In this document: in pieces, positions 1 to 7,847 of the stretch
How the letters are laid out: every line of letters begins with the position of its first letter
How positions within the stretch are numbered: position 1 is the stretch's first letter
Source: CAYMZZ01 sp046297935
Lineage (GTDB): Bacteria; Bacteroidota; Bacteroidia; Chitinophagales; Chitinophagaceae
Assembly: GCA_046297935.1 (NCBI GenBank)
Contig: JBKBHA010000004.1
Span: forward strand, 186,001 to 250,000
Direction of reading: 5' to 3'
Length of the DNA stretch: 64,000 nucleotides
Position numbers and translations under genes: made by a program
Notes under the pieces: model-generated
What the model saw: only the letters and a program-made list of their open reading frames with translations
What the model was told of the DNA's origin: nothing
Databases searched by the model: none

Positions 1-141
1 ATAAGAAGTGTAGAAAATACTAATAACGTCCTGACAAATATTTCTCCTGAAAGTAAGTCCATCACTATAGAAGCCTGCGTTAAAGCCGTTCAGGATTATG
101 AATATCAACCGAACTCAGTAATCGAAGCGTTTAAGGTTTAG
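1..141 (+). CDS. C-terminal end of an unknown protein (partial)
   Basis: Frame 1 is open from the window edge to a TAG at 139-141 and gives 46 residues ending in VIEAFKV. The reading is hydrophilic with a short helical stretch (EACVKAVQDYEY) and no recognisable motif. The real gene starts outside the window. It could be the tail of a genuine protein or a chance open frame; the lack of stops over 46 codons in an AT-rich context mildly favours a real gene. No function is assigned. Confidence 0.4.
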   Translation: MRSVENTNNVLTNISPESKSITIEACVKAVQDYEYQPNSVIEAFKV

Positions 142-591
142 GAGGAGTTCTTTGAGATAAGGGAGTAAAATCGAGATGGAGTTTTCTTTATTTTGTATTG
201 ATGATTTGTGTGTTATTTTGCTCTTACTTGTCTTTGTTTTGCTTTTTTAGTGGTCTTTTTGTTGCCCGGATCAGATAAACAATTGATAGTCAGAAAAGGT
301 TGAATATTGTATTGGAAGATAGCTCGCTCAACTTTTCGTATTCAGTAGGTCTTGCTTTCTAATCTCTTTGGGTTAAAACATGTTGGAGTAATTCAATTCT
401 TGAAATTCAATAACAAGCTGTTCAACCCAATGCCTTGTACAATCCGGCTCCGGCAACGGGGAGCACTACATATTCGGGTAGCTTAGCGCGAAAGATCAGG
501 ATTTTGGTGGAGTTTTGCATGGTCCTGCCAACCAGGTCAACTGTTGGAAGAAACCTGGTTCTGCCTATGAAAGCCTTGCAAAATTCATCCT
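142..591. other. Intergenic stretch without a supportable gene
   Basis: About 450 bases, AT-rich, between the partial first gene and the AraC regulator. A 24-codon hydrophobic frame (ATG at 176, TAG at 248-250) and a 61-codon frame from 435 that runs into the AraC gene are present, but neither has a recognisable sequence or a convincing initiation signal. No clear repeat, RNA gene or terminator was seen. Confidence 0.4.
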
Positions 592-1449
592 ATGTATCTT
601 CAGTTCCCCGTTCCCGATGATCTGAAACAGTTGGTTAGTTTTTTTTACGCGATGGAATACCATCAGGAAGAGACGGCTTTACAGCCGCTTTTGCCCTCGG
701 GCACCGAAGTTAACGGCTGGCAATATTCGGGAAAGTGGCGGATAAAGTTCAATCTAAAAAATGGGGTAAAGGATTTTCTGTTGCCTAAGTACTATATAGT
801 GGGACAACAGACGGTTTCCTATAAACTCACGGCCGTGGATGGGTTGGCAGGTATTTTTGGGGCAGCATTACAACCCGGTACGGCCACCAGGCTCACGGGG
901 ATTCCGGCTGTACAACTTACCAATAATCCCTTGCCTTCGGAACGGGCTTTTCCGCAAAAAATGATCGAGCCCTTTATCCATCGGTTTAGCCGCTTACAAA
1001 ACCATGAAGAACGTAGGGAATGCCTGATCGATTTTTATCGGCAGTTTAAACAGACAGACGGATACCAGCTTTACCGCGAGGCTTTGCAGATTGTTTATGA
1101 TGCCAAAGCCTGTATATCGGTGAAAGAGCTTTGCGACAAACTGCATGTAAACGAACGCTATTTGCAGCGGGAATTCCGTCGCCATATTGGAATCCCGCCA
1201 TCGGTGTACTTGCAGGTAATGCGCTTTAATAACGTGTTTACCGAGCTATCGCTTGCGCGTGAAAAACAAAATCTGGAAAGCCTCGCCATGTTGTTCAACT
1301 ATTACGATTTGTCGCATTTTAACAAGGAGCATCAGCGGTATTTTGGTATTGCCCCCTCTCAACTCATTCTTGATCATTTTATCCTGCTGAAGGAACTGAT
1401 CAAACAAGGGCCCTATCTGCTTCAGGTACAATTGAATGCTCAAACCTGA
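592..1449 (+). CDS. AraC-family transcriptional regulator with DUF6597-type N-terminal domain
   Basis: Predicted DNA-binding regulator of 285 residues. The N-terminal half (about 1-150) begins FPVPDDLKQLVSFFYAME and contains a G-A-x-L-Q-P-G segment, the pattern of the DUF6597 sensing domain common in Bacteroidota AraC proteins. The C-terminal half (about 160-260) is a double helix-turn-helix AraC domain: VKELCDKLHVNERYLQREFRRHIGIPP for the first unit and LAMLFNYYDLSHFNKEHQRYFGIAPS for the second. The ATG at 592 puts the conserved N-terminus directly at the start. It is monocistronic; the next gene (a lipoprotein) lies about 80 bases downstream on the same strand and could be a target. The inducer is unknown. 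Confidence 0.85.
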   Translation: MYLQFPVPDDLKQLVSFFYAMEYHQEETALQPLLPSGTEVNGWQYSGKWRIKFNLKNGVKDFLLPKYYIVGQQTVSYKLTAVDGLAGIFGAALQPGTATRLTGIPAVQLTNNPLPSERAFPQKMIEPFIHRFSRLQNHEERRECLIDFYRQFKQTDGYQLYREALQIVYDAKACISVKELCDKLHVNERYLQREFRRHIGIPPSVYLQVMRFNNVFTELSLAREKQNLESLAMLFNYYDLSHFNKEHQRYFGIAPSQLILDHFILLKELIKQGPYLLQVQLNAQT

Positions 1450-1564
1450 ATTTTTTGTCGGGGTTTTACAAGTGATTCTTGTTGGAAATAGCAACATTTA
1501 GGCTGCTAAATTATCACTAAACCCCAAAACTATGAGAACAGGTATCCTGCAAAACAGTACTCTG

Positions 1565-2593
1565 ATGAAAAAAAGTCAAGTTATTTTATTGCTTCCCATC
1601 ATTGGTATTATTGCATTCGGTTGTTCGAAAAAAGACAAGAATTCAACACCCAATTTTTCAGAATATATCGCCGGTTATCAGGAGCATAGCTCGGGAGAGT
1701 TGGTGGCAACGCTATGGGTTAACGGAAGTCCGACATTTCTGACCAACGGCGATTTTGCGTCCACTGCGAATGATGTAGCTAAATCCAACAACGATATTTA
1801 TATAGCCGGCGCAGAAAGGGATACTCCTTCGGCATCGGACCCTTCGGAGCTAAACCAACGGGCTGTTTATTGGAAGAATGGAACGCAAGTTGAATTGACT
1901 GATGGCGGCACAAATGCCGAGGCCTCCGGAATTGCGGTAAGCGGTATGGATGTTTATGTGGCCGGTTCGGAATACAATGCAACAAATTCGCGGTTCAATG
2001 CAAGGCTATGGAAAAACGGAGTGGAAGTTCCGCTGAATGATGGTAGTAACTGGTCAAGGGCCAATGATGTGGCGGTGAACGGAAACGATGTGTATGTGGC
2101 AGGCAATGAAATCATTGGCGGTACGCCCACCGCCATTCTATGGGTAAACGGTACGGCGCAACCGCTCAGTGTGCCGGGATCTTCCGGGAACGCGCAATGG
2201 ATATTGGTGGCTGGAAGCGATCTATATGTTTTCGGGGCCTATTCCAACGCAGGCATCACCAACGCCTGTTACTGGAAAAATGGCGAATTCAATAACATTG
2301 ACTTTCTTGCCGGAGGCGGAAGCTATTTTGCCAACGACGGTTTGCTGAAATCAGGTAACCTGTATTTGGTTGGTTTTGGCTTTGAAGCATCGACTGGCAA
2401 AGCCATCTATTGGAACAACGGGACTGCCACAAAACTGGGCGAATCCTCGGCCAGTGCGCAAAGCATTGTTGACAAAAACAATGTGTTGACAGTGGTGGGC
2501 AGCATGGGTGAGTACCCGGCGAAATGGGAGAACCAAAATCTTGCCTTTACCGGAACTACCAGAGGCATGTTCAATAAAATTATTTACCAATAG
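1565..2593 (+). CDS. Predicted lipoprotein with repeated propeller-like motifs
   Basis: A secreted protein of about 342 residues from the ATG at 1565; an upstream in-frame ATG at 1532 would add 11 residues before the signal peptide and is less likely. The N-terminus MKKSQVILLLPIIGIIAFGC is a lipoprotein signal with a lipobox ending in Cys. The mature part consists of about six imperfect repeats of the form VNG-x-DVYVAG ... A-x-LWKNG-x-x-x-L-x-(D/N)G, spaced about 45-50 residues, which suggests a beta-propeller-like fold. No catalytic motif is visible, and homologues of this type are usually annotated as hypothetical. It sits downstream of the AraC regulator in the same orientation. Function unknown; the lipoprotein and repeat calls are solid. 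Confidence 0.75.
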   Translation: MKKSQVILLLPIIGIIAFGCSKKDKNSTPNFSEYIAGYQEHSSGELVATLWVNGSPTFLTNGDFASTANDVAKSNNDIYIAGAERDTPSASDPSELNQRAVYWKNGTQVELTDGGTNAEASGIAVSGMDVYVAGSEYNATNSRFNARLWKNGVEVPLNDGSNWSRANDVAVNGNDVYVAGNEIIGGTPTAILWVNGTAQPLSVPGSSGNAQWILVAGSDLYVFGAYSNAGITNACYWKNGEFNNIDFLAGGGSYFANDGLLKSGNLYLVGFGFEASTGKAIYWNNGTATKLGESSASAQSIVDKNNVLTVVGSMGEYPAKWENQNLAFTGTTRGMFNKIIYQ

Positions 2594-2622
2594 TGGCCGC
2601 TGACGCAAACCCGAAAGTTTTT

Positions 2623-2862
2623 AAAGGAAAATTTTCGAAGGAACAACGAATCGTCGATCTGGCGTTAATTTTTTCGGTGTATGCTAATTTCATTACCTGT
2701 CTTGGCTTATTTGGCCTGGCATCATTTATGGCCGAACAATGTAAATGAGAAATTGGCATTCGAAAAGTAATGGGGGCTTCCGTCTTTAGCTGGTGGAGGC
2801 TCTTATCTCAGAATTATTTAAAGCGGTAGTCATCTCACTATTCATAACGTGCTTTGGGAAAA
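2623..2862 (+). pseudogene. Relic of an FtsX/MacB-type ABC transporter permease
   Basis: Frame 1 from about 2623 reads GKFSKEQRIVDLALIF, then TCLGLFGLASFMAEQCK, a TGA stop at 2746-2748, and continues in the same frame EIGIRKVMGASV and LLSQNYLK; a one-base loss near 2821-2823 then shifts the match to the frame reading AVVISLFIT. This is the well-known C-terminal signature of FtsX-like permeases of the MacB/YknZ group (CLGLFGLAAF-AEQRTKEIGIRKVLGAS). At least one stop and one frameshift, plus loss of all N-terminal sequence, make it a decayed fragment. It fills most of the gap between the lipoprotein and the arr gene. Confidence 0.8.
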
Positions 2863-2983
2863 AGTGATTAGACGGGAGATTCATTGTACGGCAAGGAACG
2901 AGTGATTCAACTGCCTGAATGGCTAATGGTCAATTCTATTCGGAAACAAGCCCGGGCAAGTTGACGACTCCAATTCACCTTGG

Positions 2984-3736
2984 TCAGTTAATAATCTCTC
3001 CTTTATTGTTCTCGAGCTTTTCCCGATAGGCCTGGATCACTTCGGGTTTTTGACGTTCCCAGTCTGGTACTTCGCCGATTATTCGTAATGGCAAACTGGA
3101 GCGGTAAGAGCGGGTGGGATTGCCTGGAAACTTTTTATCGGTGAGATTGGGATCGGATTCGAAATGGCCGGTTGGTTCCACAATATAAACCCGTTCGGAC
3201 GCATCACCTTTGGCAAGAGCAGCAGCGAGCGTTGCGCCGTTGAGCAGGGCAGTAAAATAGACATGATTCATTTTTAGTTCCGTCTGATAGTTGGACAGAC
3301 CGCCAGGCACCAGAAGATCGCCTGATGTGAGATTGGCCTTTGTACCATGATAAAAAGGACCTGAATCGGTAGGGGTGGTCTTAGCTTTCGAGGCCTTTTC
3401 AGCATATTCAGTGGCCTTGTGGGTGTTGCCCAGGGTTTGATGAATGTCGGCGATGCCGCTATATATGGCAGGAAGGGCGGTTTGAACAGCTACGTTCTGT
3501 ACGGCAAGTGCGTGTGTCAATGCTTTTTCAAGCCAGGCTAATTTTTCAGCAGGTTCTTGCTGCACGCGGGCCAGATAATAACCAGCCAGGTATTTTTCAA
3601 AATCACCGCTCGCCTCATCCCACGCCTGCTGAAAAAGTTCAGCGGCAGCTATCTTATCACCGGCCTCTTCCCTGGCCATGCCGGCAATGCAAAGTTTCAC
3701 AACCGGATTAAAAGGAGAGAAATTAACGCTTGACAT
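2984..3736 (-). CDS. arr: Rifampin ADP-ribosyltransferase (Arr) fused to an N-terminal helical/TPR-like region
   Basis: The protein has 250 residues. The C-terminal part (about 127-245) is a full Arr domain: FYHGTK with the conserved His at 130, GDLL, VYIVEPTG, and a near-invariant block beginning DPNLTDKKFPGNPTRSYRS, then EVPDW. Arr enzymes transfer ADP-ribose from NAD+ to a hydroxyl of rifamycins, inactivating them. Classical Arr is about 140 residues; here about 120 extra residues precede it and look like two or three TPR-type helical hairpins (AAELFQQAWDEASGD, KLAWLEKALTHALAVQN, IADIHQTLGNTHKATEYAEKA). The ATG at 3736 begins this region directly. It lies downstream of the DJ-1 and reductase genes on the same strand, with a 135-base gap. 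The enzymatic call is confident; the role of the N-terminal region is unknown. Confidence 0.88.
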   Translation of the reverse strand: MSSVNFSPFNPVVKLCIAGMAREEAGDKIAAAELFQQAWDEASGDFEKYLAGYYLARVQQEPAEKLAWLEKALTHALAVQNVAVQTALPAIYSGIADIHQTLGNTHKATEYAEKASKAKTTPTDSGPFYHGTKANLTSGDLLVPGGLSNYQTELKMNHVYFTALLNGATLAAALAKGDASERVYIVEPTGHFESDPNLTDKKFPGNPTRSYRSSLPLRIIGEVPDWERQKPEVIQAYREKLENNKGEIIN

Positions 3737-3871
3737 AACAGGAGTTGGTTTTCGTCCAACAGCCGATCATAAATCAGGCCAGACTGCTGTTGAAGGCAAC
3801 AAGTCTGTCGTAAAGTCAGTTTATCGTAACGTTGTTCTCAGGTAAAAGATCTGCAACTACTATTTTGAAAA

Positions 3872-4483
3872 TTAACGATGTACTAACCTAAAACCTGTAT
3901 TTCTTCCTAAACCCTGCCGAGTGGCCAGATTGATCCAGCAAAGCGCAAACTTTTCGAGTAAGCTCACTTTATCGGATGAGCCGAAGTCGATGCAGGAACC
4001 AAAGCCGCAATCCAATGCTAATTGTTTGGCAATATCTTTTGCGCGGTCGCTGTCGCCTGCCATAAACATATCGAGCGGACCATCGGGATAAATGGGGTTC
4101 AACATGTTTTCAAATCCGGTGCTGTTGAAGCATTTTACCACTTCGGCCCGGGTCCGATCTGTCAGGCAATGGTAAACGGTAGCATAAGGATCAATATTCG
4201 CCTGCACATTGTTGGTTGCGTCTATTATTACTTTTCCTGAAACATCCCCCAGTTCTTCGTGTATAGAAAATATAGCAGTTGGCGGCGTAGCAATGAGTAC
4301 GGTATCCGAGGCCTGCACGGCTTCGCGAATGCTGTGCAGGCTGGTCCGGGCGTTTTTCAATAATTCGGGCGACCTGAAAGATTCCTTGTCGCGGGCGCCA
4401 ATTCGGATGGTATGACCCTTTTGGGCCCAATTGGTGGCGAGGGCGGCACCTACCCGTCCGGCGCCAAGTATGGCTATATTCAT
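3872..4483 (-). CDS. NADPH-dependent F420 reductase-like NAD(P)-binding protein
   Basis: The chosen ATG at 4483 gives MNIAILGAGRVGAALATNW, a Rossmann GxGxxG loop right at the N-terminus (about 203 residues); the ATG at 4516 would prepend 11 residues with no family match. Further family features are RIGARDKES, DTVLIATPP, VIIDATN and VKCFNSTGFENM, typical of the F420H2:NADP oxidoreductase-like group (COG2085), in which bacterial members without F420 probably act as NAD(P)H-dependent reductases of small carbonyls. It lies 36 bases downstream of the DJ-1/PfpI gene and is probably cotranscribed with it, divergent from the HxlR regulator; HxlR regulators commonly control adjacent oxidoreductases. 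The substrate is unknown. Confidence 0.8.
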   Translation of the reverse strand: MNIAILGAGRVGAALATNWAQKGHTIRIGARDKESFRSPELLKNARTSLHSIREAVQASDTVLIATPPTAIFSIHEELGDVSGKVIIDATNNVQANIDPYATVYHCLTDRTRAEVVKCFNSTGFENMLNPIYPDGPLDMFMAGDSDRAKDIAKQLALDCGFGSCIDFGSSDKVSLLEKFALCWINLATRQGLGRNTGFRLVHR

Positions 4484-4519
4484 GAAAGTTTTTTTAACGG
4501 GGAACAGCAAAAGCAAAGT

Positions 4520-5284
4520 TCAGGGATTAAGCGTTTTTATCAGAAGGATGGCTGCCGCAGCTCCGGAGTTTTGTTGCTGACCGGTTATTAAGTTTCCATC
4601 CTGAATGGCATAGGACCGAAATGGTGCAGCAACGCGAAAGTTGCTCCCGACAATTTTCCGTGCTTCATCTTCTATTCGATAGGGCTGAATTTTCATGCCT
4701 ACGGCCTGGTCAGCAAAATCTTCTTCGGCATTCGCGAAACCGGTCCAGGTTTTTCCATTTACCAAAAGATCGCCATTTGAAAGACGCGCATCGAGCAACA
4801 AACAGGTAGAATGGCAAACGGCTGCGCTGGGTTTTCCTGATTCGTAAAACGCAACGAATAATTTTTCCAGGGTCTCATTTTTTCGGAAGGTATACATGGG
4901 GCCCTGTCCGCCTACCAGGAAAATAGCATCGTAGTCTGCCGCCCTGGCTTCCTCGATAGGCTGGGTATCATTTAACAGACTTGTAAAAGATTCTTTTTGC
5001 AGATAGCCCAGTGTAATGATGTCGTGGGCTGAATAACCGCTCGGGTCAGTCGGGTTCGAATAGCTGTCCATTTCCAATTTTCCGCCCCGGGTCGACATGA
5101 TCTCGATTTCAAAGCCGGCCTCCTGAAACACGTAAAAGGGATGAGTGAGTTCAGCTGCCCAAAATCCTATTGGCCAGCCCGTTTGTGCGCTTACTGCTGG
5201 CGAACTTGCTACCATTAATATTCTGCCACGGGTTGCTGCACCATGTGAATGCACGTATCTGTTGACTTCAATAATTTGCGCCAT
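4520..5284 (-). CDS. DJ-1/PfpI superfamily protein (Hsp31-like type 1 glutamine amidotransferase fold)
   Basis: This 254-residue protein has the nucleophile elbow AVCHS with Cys at about 157, an upstream acidic region (VGGQGPMYTF) and an N-terminal GFWAAELTHPFYVFQEAGFEIEI characteristic of the Hsp31/glyoxalase-III-like branch of the DJ-1/PfpI superfamily. Such proteins are described as chaperones, deglycases or glutathione-independent methylglyoxal glyoxalases. It is first in a minus-strand unit with the reductase at 3872-4483, and its 5' end faces the HxlR gene; the shared 115-base gap contains a palindrome. A role in electrophile or aldehyde stress is an inference from family and context. 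Confidence 0.82.
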   Translation of the reverse strand: MAQIIEVNRYVHSHGAATRGRILMVASSPAVSAQTGWPIGFWAAELTHPFYVFQEAGFEIEIMSTRGGKLEMDSYSNPTDPSGYSAHDIITLGYLQKESFTSLLNDTQPIEEARAADYDAIFLVGGQGPMYTFRKNETLEKLFVAFYESGKPSAAVCHSTCLLLDARLSNGDLLVNGKTWTGFANAEEDFADQAVGMKIQPYRIEDEARKIVGSNFRVAAPFRSYAIQDGNLITGQQQNSGAAAAILLIKTLNP

Positions 5285-5358
5285 CGGTTAAAATTTAGAT
5301 CCACAAAGGAAGCGGATCTCACTACCTTAGCAATCTGTATAACCCAAGAGTGCGCTAC

Positions 5359-5376
5359 ATACTTTTTGGAAAGTAT
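5359..5376. promoter_or_regulatory. Candidate HxlR operator palindrome
   Basis: A perfect 7-bp inverted repeat, ATACTTT-TTGG-AAAGTAT, lies in the divergent gap between the DJ-1 gene (ATG at 5284, minus) and the HxlR gene (ATG at 5400, plus), 23 bases before the latter. HxlR/YodB-type dimers bind short AT-rich palindromes of this size. The TTG inside the spacer (5366-5368) is followed 19 bases later by AAATCTTG at 5388-5395, a degenerate match to the Bacteroidota -7 element, so the site may overlap the hxlR promoter -33 region. Binding is inferred from position. Confidence 0.55.
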
Positions 5377-5399
5377 ACTGTTAATCAAAATCTTGTACA

Positions 5400-5744
5400 A
5401 TGCCAGATTTCATTTACAATGGCAAACTGTATTACAACCCTGTTCAATTGGTGATGGAACAGATCGGCGGCACCTGGAAAGCTCCCATTTTGTGGCGCCT
5501 GCGCGACCGGGTAATGCGTTATGGCGAGCTTCGGAAAGATATTCCGCATATTTCAGATAAAATGCTGACCACGCAGTTGCGCGAGTTGGAGGAGGATGGA
5601 TTGGTGCAACGGAAGGTATACGCGGTGGTACCACCGAAAACGGAATATAAATTGACTGAAAAAGGGCAGGACATGATTGTACTGATAAATTCCATCCGCG
5701 AATATGGCTTGAAGATGATTGCGGAGAACGAAAAAAAGAAGTAA
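5400..5744 (+). CDS. HxlR-family winged helix-turn-helix regulator
   Basis: At 114 residues this is the usual HxlR length. Diagnostic features are NPVQLVMEQIGGTWKAPILWRL, FGELRKDIP-like RYGELRKDIPHISDKMLTTQLRELEEDGLVQRKVY (recognition helix and wing), PPKTEYKLTEKG and a C-terminal dimerisation helix. There is no Cys, so thiol-based sensing of the YodB/HypR sort is unlikely. It is divergent from the DJ-1/reductase pair, with a palindrome between them, and is followed one base later by the GNAT gene. It is likely a repressor of the divergent genes and of itself. Confidence 0.9.
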   Translation: MPDFIYNGKLYYNPVQLVMEQIGGTWKAPILWRLRDRVMRYGELRKDIPHISDKMLTTQLRELEEDGLVQRKVYAVVPPKTEYKLTEKGQDMIVLINSIREYGLKMIAENEKKK

Positions 5745-5745
5745 T

Positions 5746-6282
5746 ATGATTAAGGAAGCAATAGCCATTACGCGTATTGGCCTGCCGGAATTGAATGAAC
5801 TGCTCACACTGGCAAGGCAAACTTTTGTTGACAGTTTTGGGCCACTTAATTCGGAAGAGAATATGCGGATGTACATGGAAAAGGCATTTACGGAAGGCAG
5901 GATGGAGTTGGAATTGAAGAATCCGGAGTCACTCTTCTTTTTTGCGAAAGCCGGAGAGCAGGCGATAGGGTATTTAAAGATCAAAGTAGGAAAAGCTCAA
6001 ACAGAGTTGAGAGACGAGCAGGCCATGGAAGTGGAGCGAATTTATGTGTCGGCCCAATGGCAGGGCAGGAAAGTGGGACAAATGCTGATGGATAAAGCAA
6101 TTGAATTGGCTGCTGAAGGAGGCTTCAGGTATTTATGGCTGGGAGTGTTTGAAGCGAATACAAAGGCAATAGCTTTTTATAAGCGAAATGGCTTTGTTGA
6201 GTTTGATCAGCACTTATTTATCCTGGGCACCGATGAACAGCGGGATATTATGATGCGGCGGGAGATGTTTTTAACAGCATGA
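5746..6282 (+). CDS. GNAT-family N-acetyltransferase
   Basis: The ATG at 5746 overlaps nothing and follows the HxlR stop (5742-5744) by one base, so the two are almost surely one transcript. The 178-residue product has the GNAT fold: MEVERIYVSAQWQGRKVGQMLMDKA (motif A, Q-x-x-G-R/K-V/G), then LWLGVFEANTKAIAFYKRNGFVEF (motif B). This resembles acetyltransferases of small molecules or proteins using acetyl-CoA. Its substrate cannot be read from the sequence. The 5719 start would overlap hxlR and lacks family similarity. Confidence 0.87.
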   Translation: MIKEAIAITRIGLPELNELLTLARQTFVDSFGPLNSEENMRMYMEKAFTEGRMELELKNPESLFFFAKAGEQAIGYLKIKVGKAQTELRDEQAMEVERIYVSAQWQGRKVGQMLMDKAIELAAEGGFRYLWLGVFEANTKAIAFYKRNGFVEFDQHLFILGTDEQRDIMMRREMFLTA

Positions 6283-6329
6283 TTCTTTTTTCGATCCGCT
6301 CTTGTCTTCCTTTCTTTTCATTTGTAAGT

Positions 6330-6407
6330 CTCATCAGAGTGCAGGTCGTTAGTTTAACCGCAGAGGGCACAGAGTTTTTTGCACAGAGGGCACGGAGGTC
6401 GGTTGAG
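6330..6407. repeat. Dispersed intergenic repeat, copy 1
   Basis: A 78-base unit that recurs at 6486-6563 with four mismatches by eye. It begins CTCATCAGAGTGCAGGTCGT and continues TTAGTTTAAC, then carries two CAGAGGGCAC units separated by a T run. The first 29 bases also occur identically at 17218-17246. The segment 6353-6365 (TTTAACCGCAGAG) has a perfect inverted partner at 6631-6643. On the minus strand these repeats give spurious open frames containing KLTTCTLM. Confidence 0.85.
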
Positions 6408-6485
6408 TACAATGAAAGTCCTGTTATTCGCTTTAACTGAACTTGTGGTTTAGAGAAGCTCTCGGAGCTTTTAACATTTGCGAGG

Positions 6486-6563
6486 CTCATCAGAGTGCAG
6501 GTCGTTAGTTTAACATCAGAGGGCACGGAGTTTTTTGCACAGAGGGCACGGAGGTCGCTTGAG
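6486..6563. repeat. Dispersed intergenic repeat, copy 2
   Basis: Second copy of the 78-base unit at 6330-6407, same orientation, 156 bases downstream. It shares the 29-base head and the paired CAGAGGGCAC blocks. The rest of the gap 6283-6800 holds the inverted CTCTGCGGTTAAA at 6631-6643 and AT-rich sequence before the hydrolase; no gene is supported in it. Confidence 0.85.
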
Positions 6564-6800
6564 AGTAATGAAGAGTTTGTTACATAACTATTTTTCGTCC
6601 TCGTCTACCTCCGCATATAAACTAACTGAACTCTGCGGTTAAATAGCCTTCAGCACTTTGCTACTGTTACTGAGACGAAAGAAGTCTCATCGAGTTCTTT
6701 TTTGAAAATATGCGAAAATGTACAATTTCAGCCGTTGTTTGTTTATTGATTGTGGCTGATACGGCATTTAGCTTTGTGTTCTCATTACAACACTTTTTTT

Positions 6801-7790
6801 ATGAGAACATTTTTTTTCATTAGTCACCACATTTTTGCATCCGCATTTTTTTTGTTGACATTTTTTGCCAGCTGTGCCAACAAGGGCGAAGCAACCGAGA
6901 ATTCAGTTGTGATGAAGGATACAGTATTGTCGGAAGGAATGGCTGTAAAGAGTATCACACAAATCGCAGAAATCAATGGGCGGAAAATTGCCTATCGGTC
7001 GATTGGTAGCGGCAAACCGATGATACTTTGCCAGCGTTTTCGCGGCAATCTGGACGACTGGGATCCTGCCTTTCTTGACGCGCTGGCTCGTGATTACAGA
7101 GTTATAACTTTTAACTATTCAGGCTTTGCCTCCTCCACCGGACTGCGCCATACAGATATGAAAGGATTTGCAAGTGATGTGGTGGATTTGGCGAGCGCAC
7201 TCAATCTCGAGAGATTTATAATTGGAGGATGGTCATTTGGAGGATGGGTTGCTCAGTTTGTAACGACAGAACGTCCCGAACTGGTGTCGCAAACAATACT
7301 TATTGGTACACGTCCACCTGGGAAAGTCTCACACCAGATGGAGCAGATATTTCTGACGACGGCTTTCAAGCCGGTAAATGATTTGGAAGACGAGATCATT
7401 CTCTTTTTCGAGCCAATATCTGAACGAAGCCGGGAGCTTGGTCAACAGAGCCATGCACGGATTTCGGCCAGAACAACTGGTCGTGATTCATTGGTAACAA
7501 TGGACGATCTTCCCTTTTATGTAAAGGCGGGAGACGACTATGAAAATGATCCTTACAAGATCCGTGAAAAATTGATGAGTACGAAAACGCCGATTCTGGT
7601 TATATCCGGCGATCATGAAGTATGTTTTCCGCCCGAGAACTGGTTTGAACTCAATAGAAGATTGCCTACTACCCAGTTGGTTGTAATACCTCGCGCCGGT
7701 CACGGCCCGCAACACCAATATCCTGAGATGATTGCCAGTTTTATAAAGTCATTTATTCAAAACAACGAATTGACAGGAACTTCAAACTAG
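6801..7790 (+). CDS. Alpha/beta-hydrolase lipoprotein
   Basis: The start at 6801 gives MRTFFFISHHIFASAFFLLTFFASC, a lipoprotein signal with the Cys of the lipobox; the in-frame codon at 6750 would bury it. The 329-residue product has an alpha/beta-hydrolase fold: nucleophile elbow GWSFGG (Ser at about 145), an acid near ILVISGDHEV and a His in GHGPQHQYP. It is the first of three consecutive hydrolase genes on this strand. Substrate unknown; candidates are esters or lactones in the periplasm or at the outer membrane. Confidence 0.85.
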   Translation: MRTFFFISHHIFASAFFLLTFFASCANKGEATENSVVMKDTVLSEGMAVKSITQIAEINGRKIAYRSIGSGKPMILCQRFRGNLDDWDPAFLDALARDYRVITFNYSGFASSTGLRHTDMKGFASDVVDLASALNLERFIIGGWSFGGWVAQFVTTERPELVSQTILIGTRPPGKVSHQMEQIFLTTAFKPVNDLEDEIILFFEPISERSRELGQQSHARISARTTGRDSLVTMDDLPFYVKAGDDYENDPYKIREKLMSTKTPILVISGDHEVCFPPENWFELNRRLPTTQLVVIPRAGHGPQHQYPEMIASFIKSFIQNNELTGTSN

Positions 7791-7847
7791 TTTCTGCCGC
7801 AATTTGGCATTAGGCATTGATTTTACCATCATTTTTAAAAAATTTAT

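Noticed and set aside
435..620. 61-codon open frame upstream of the AraC gene
   Set aside because: It overlaps the AraC start, has no recognisable sequence and no initiation signal.
6248..6526. 92-codon minus frame
   Set aside because: It is made of the intergenic repeat copies (KLTTCTLM units) and so is not a gene.
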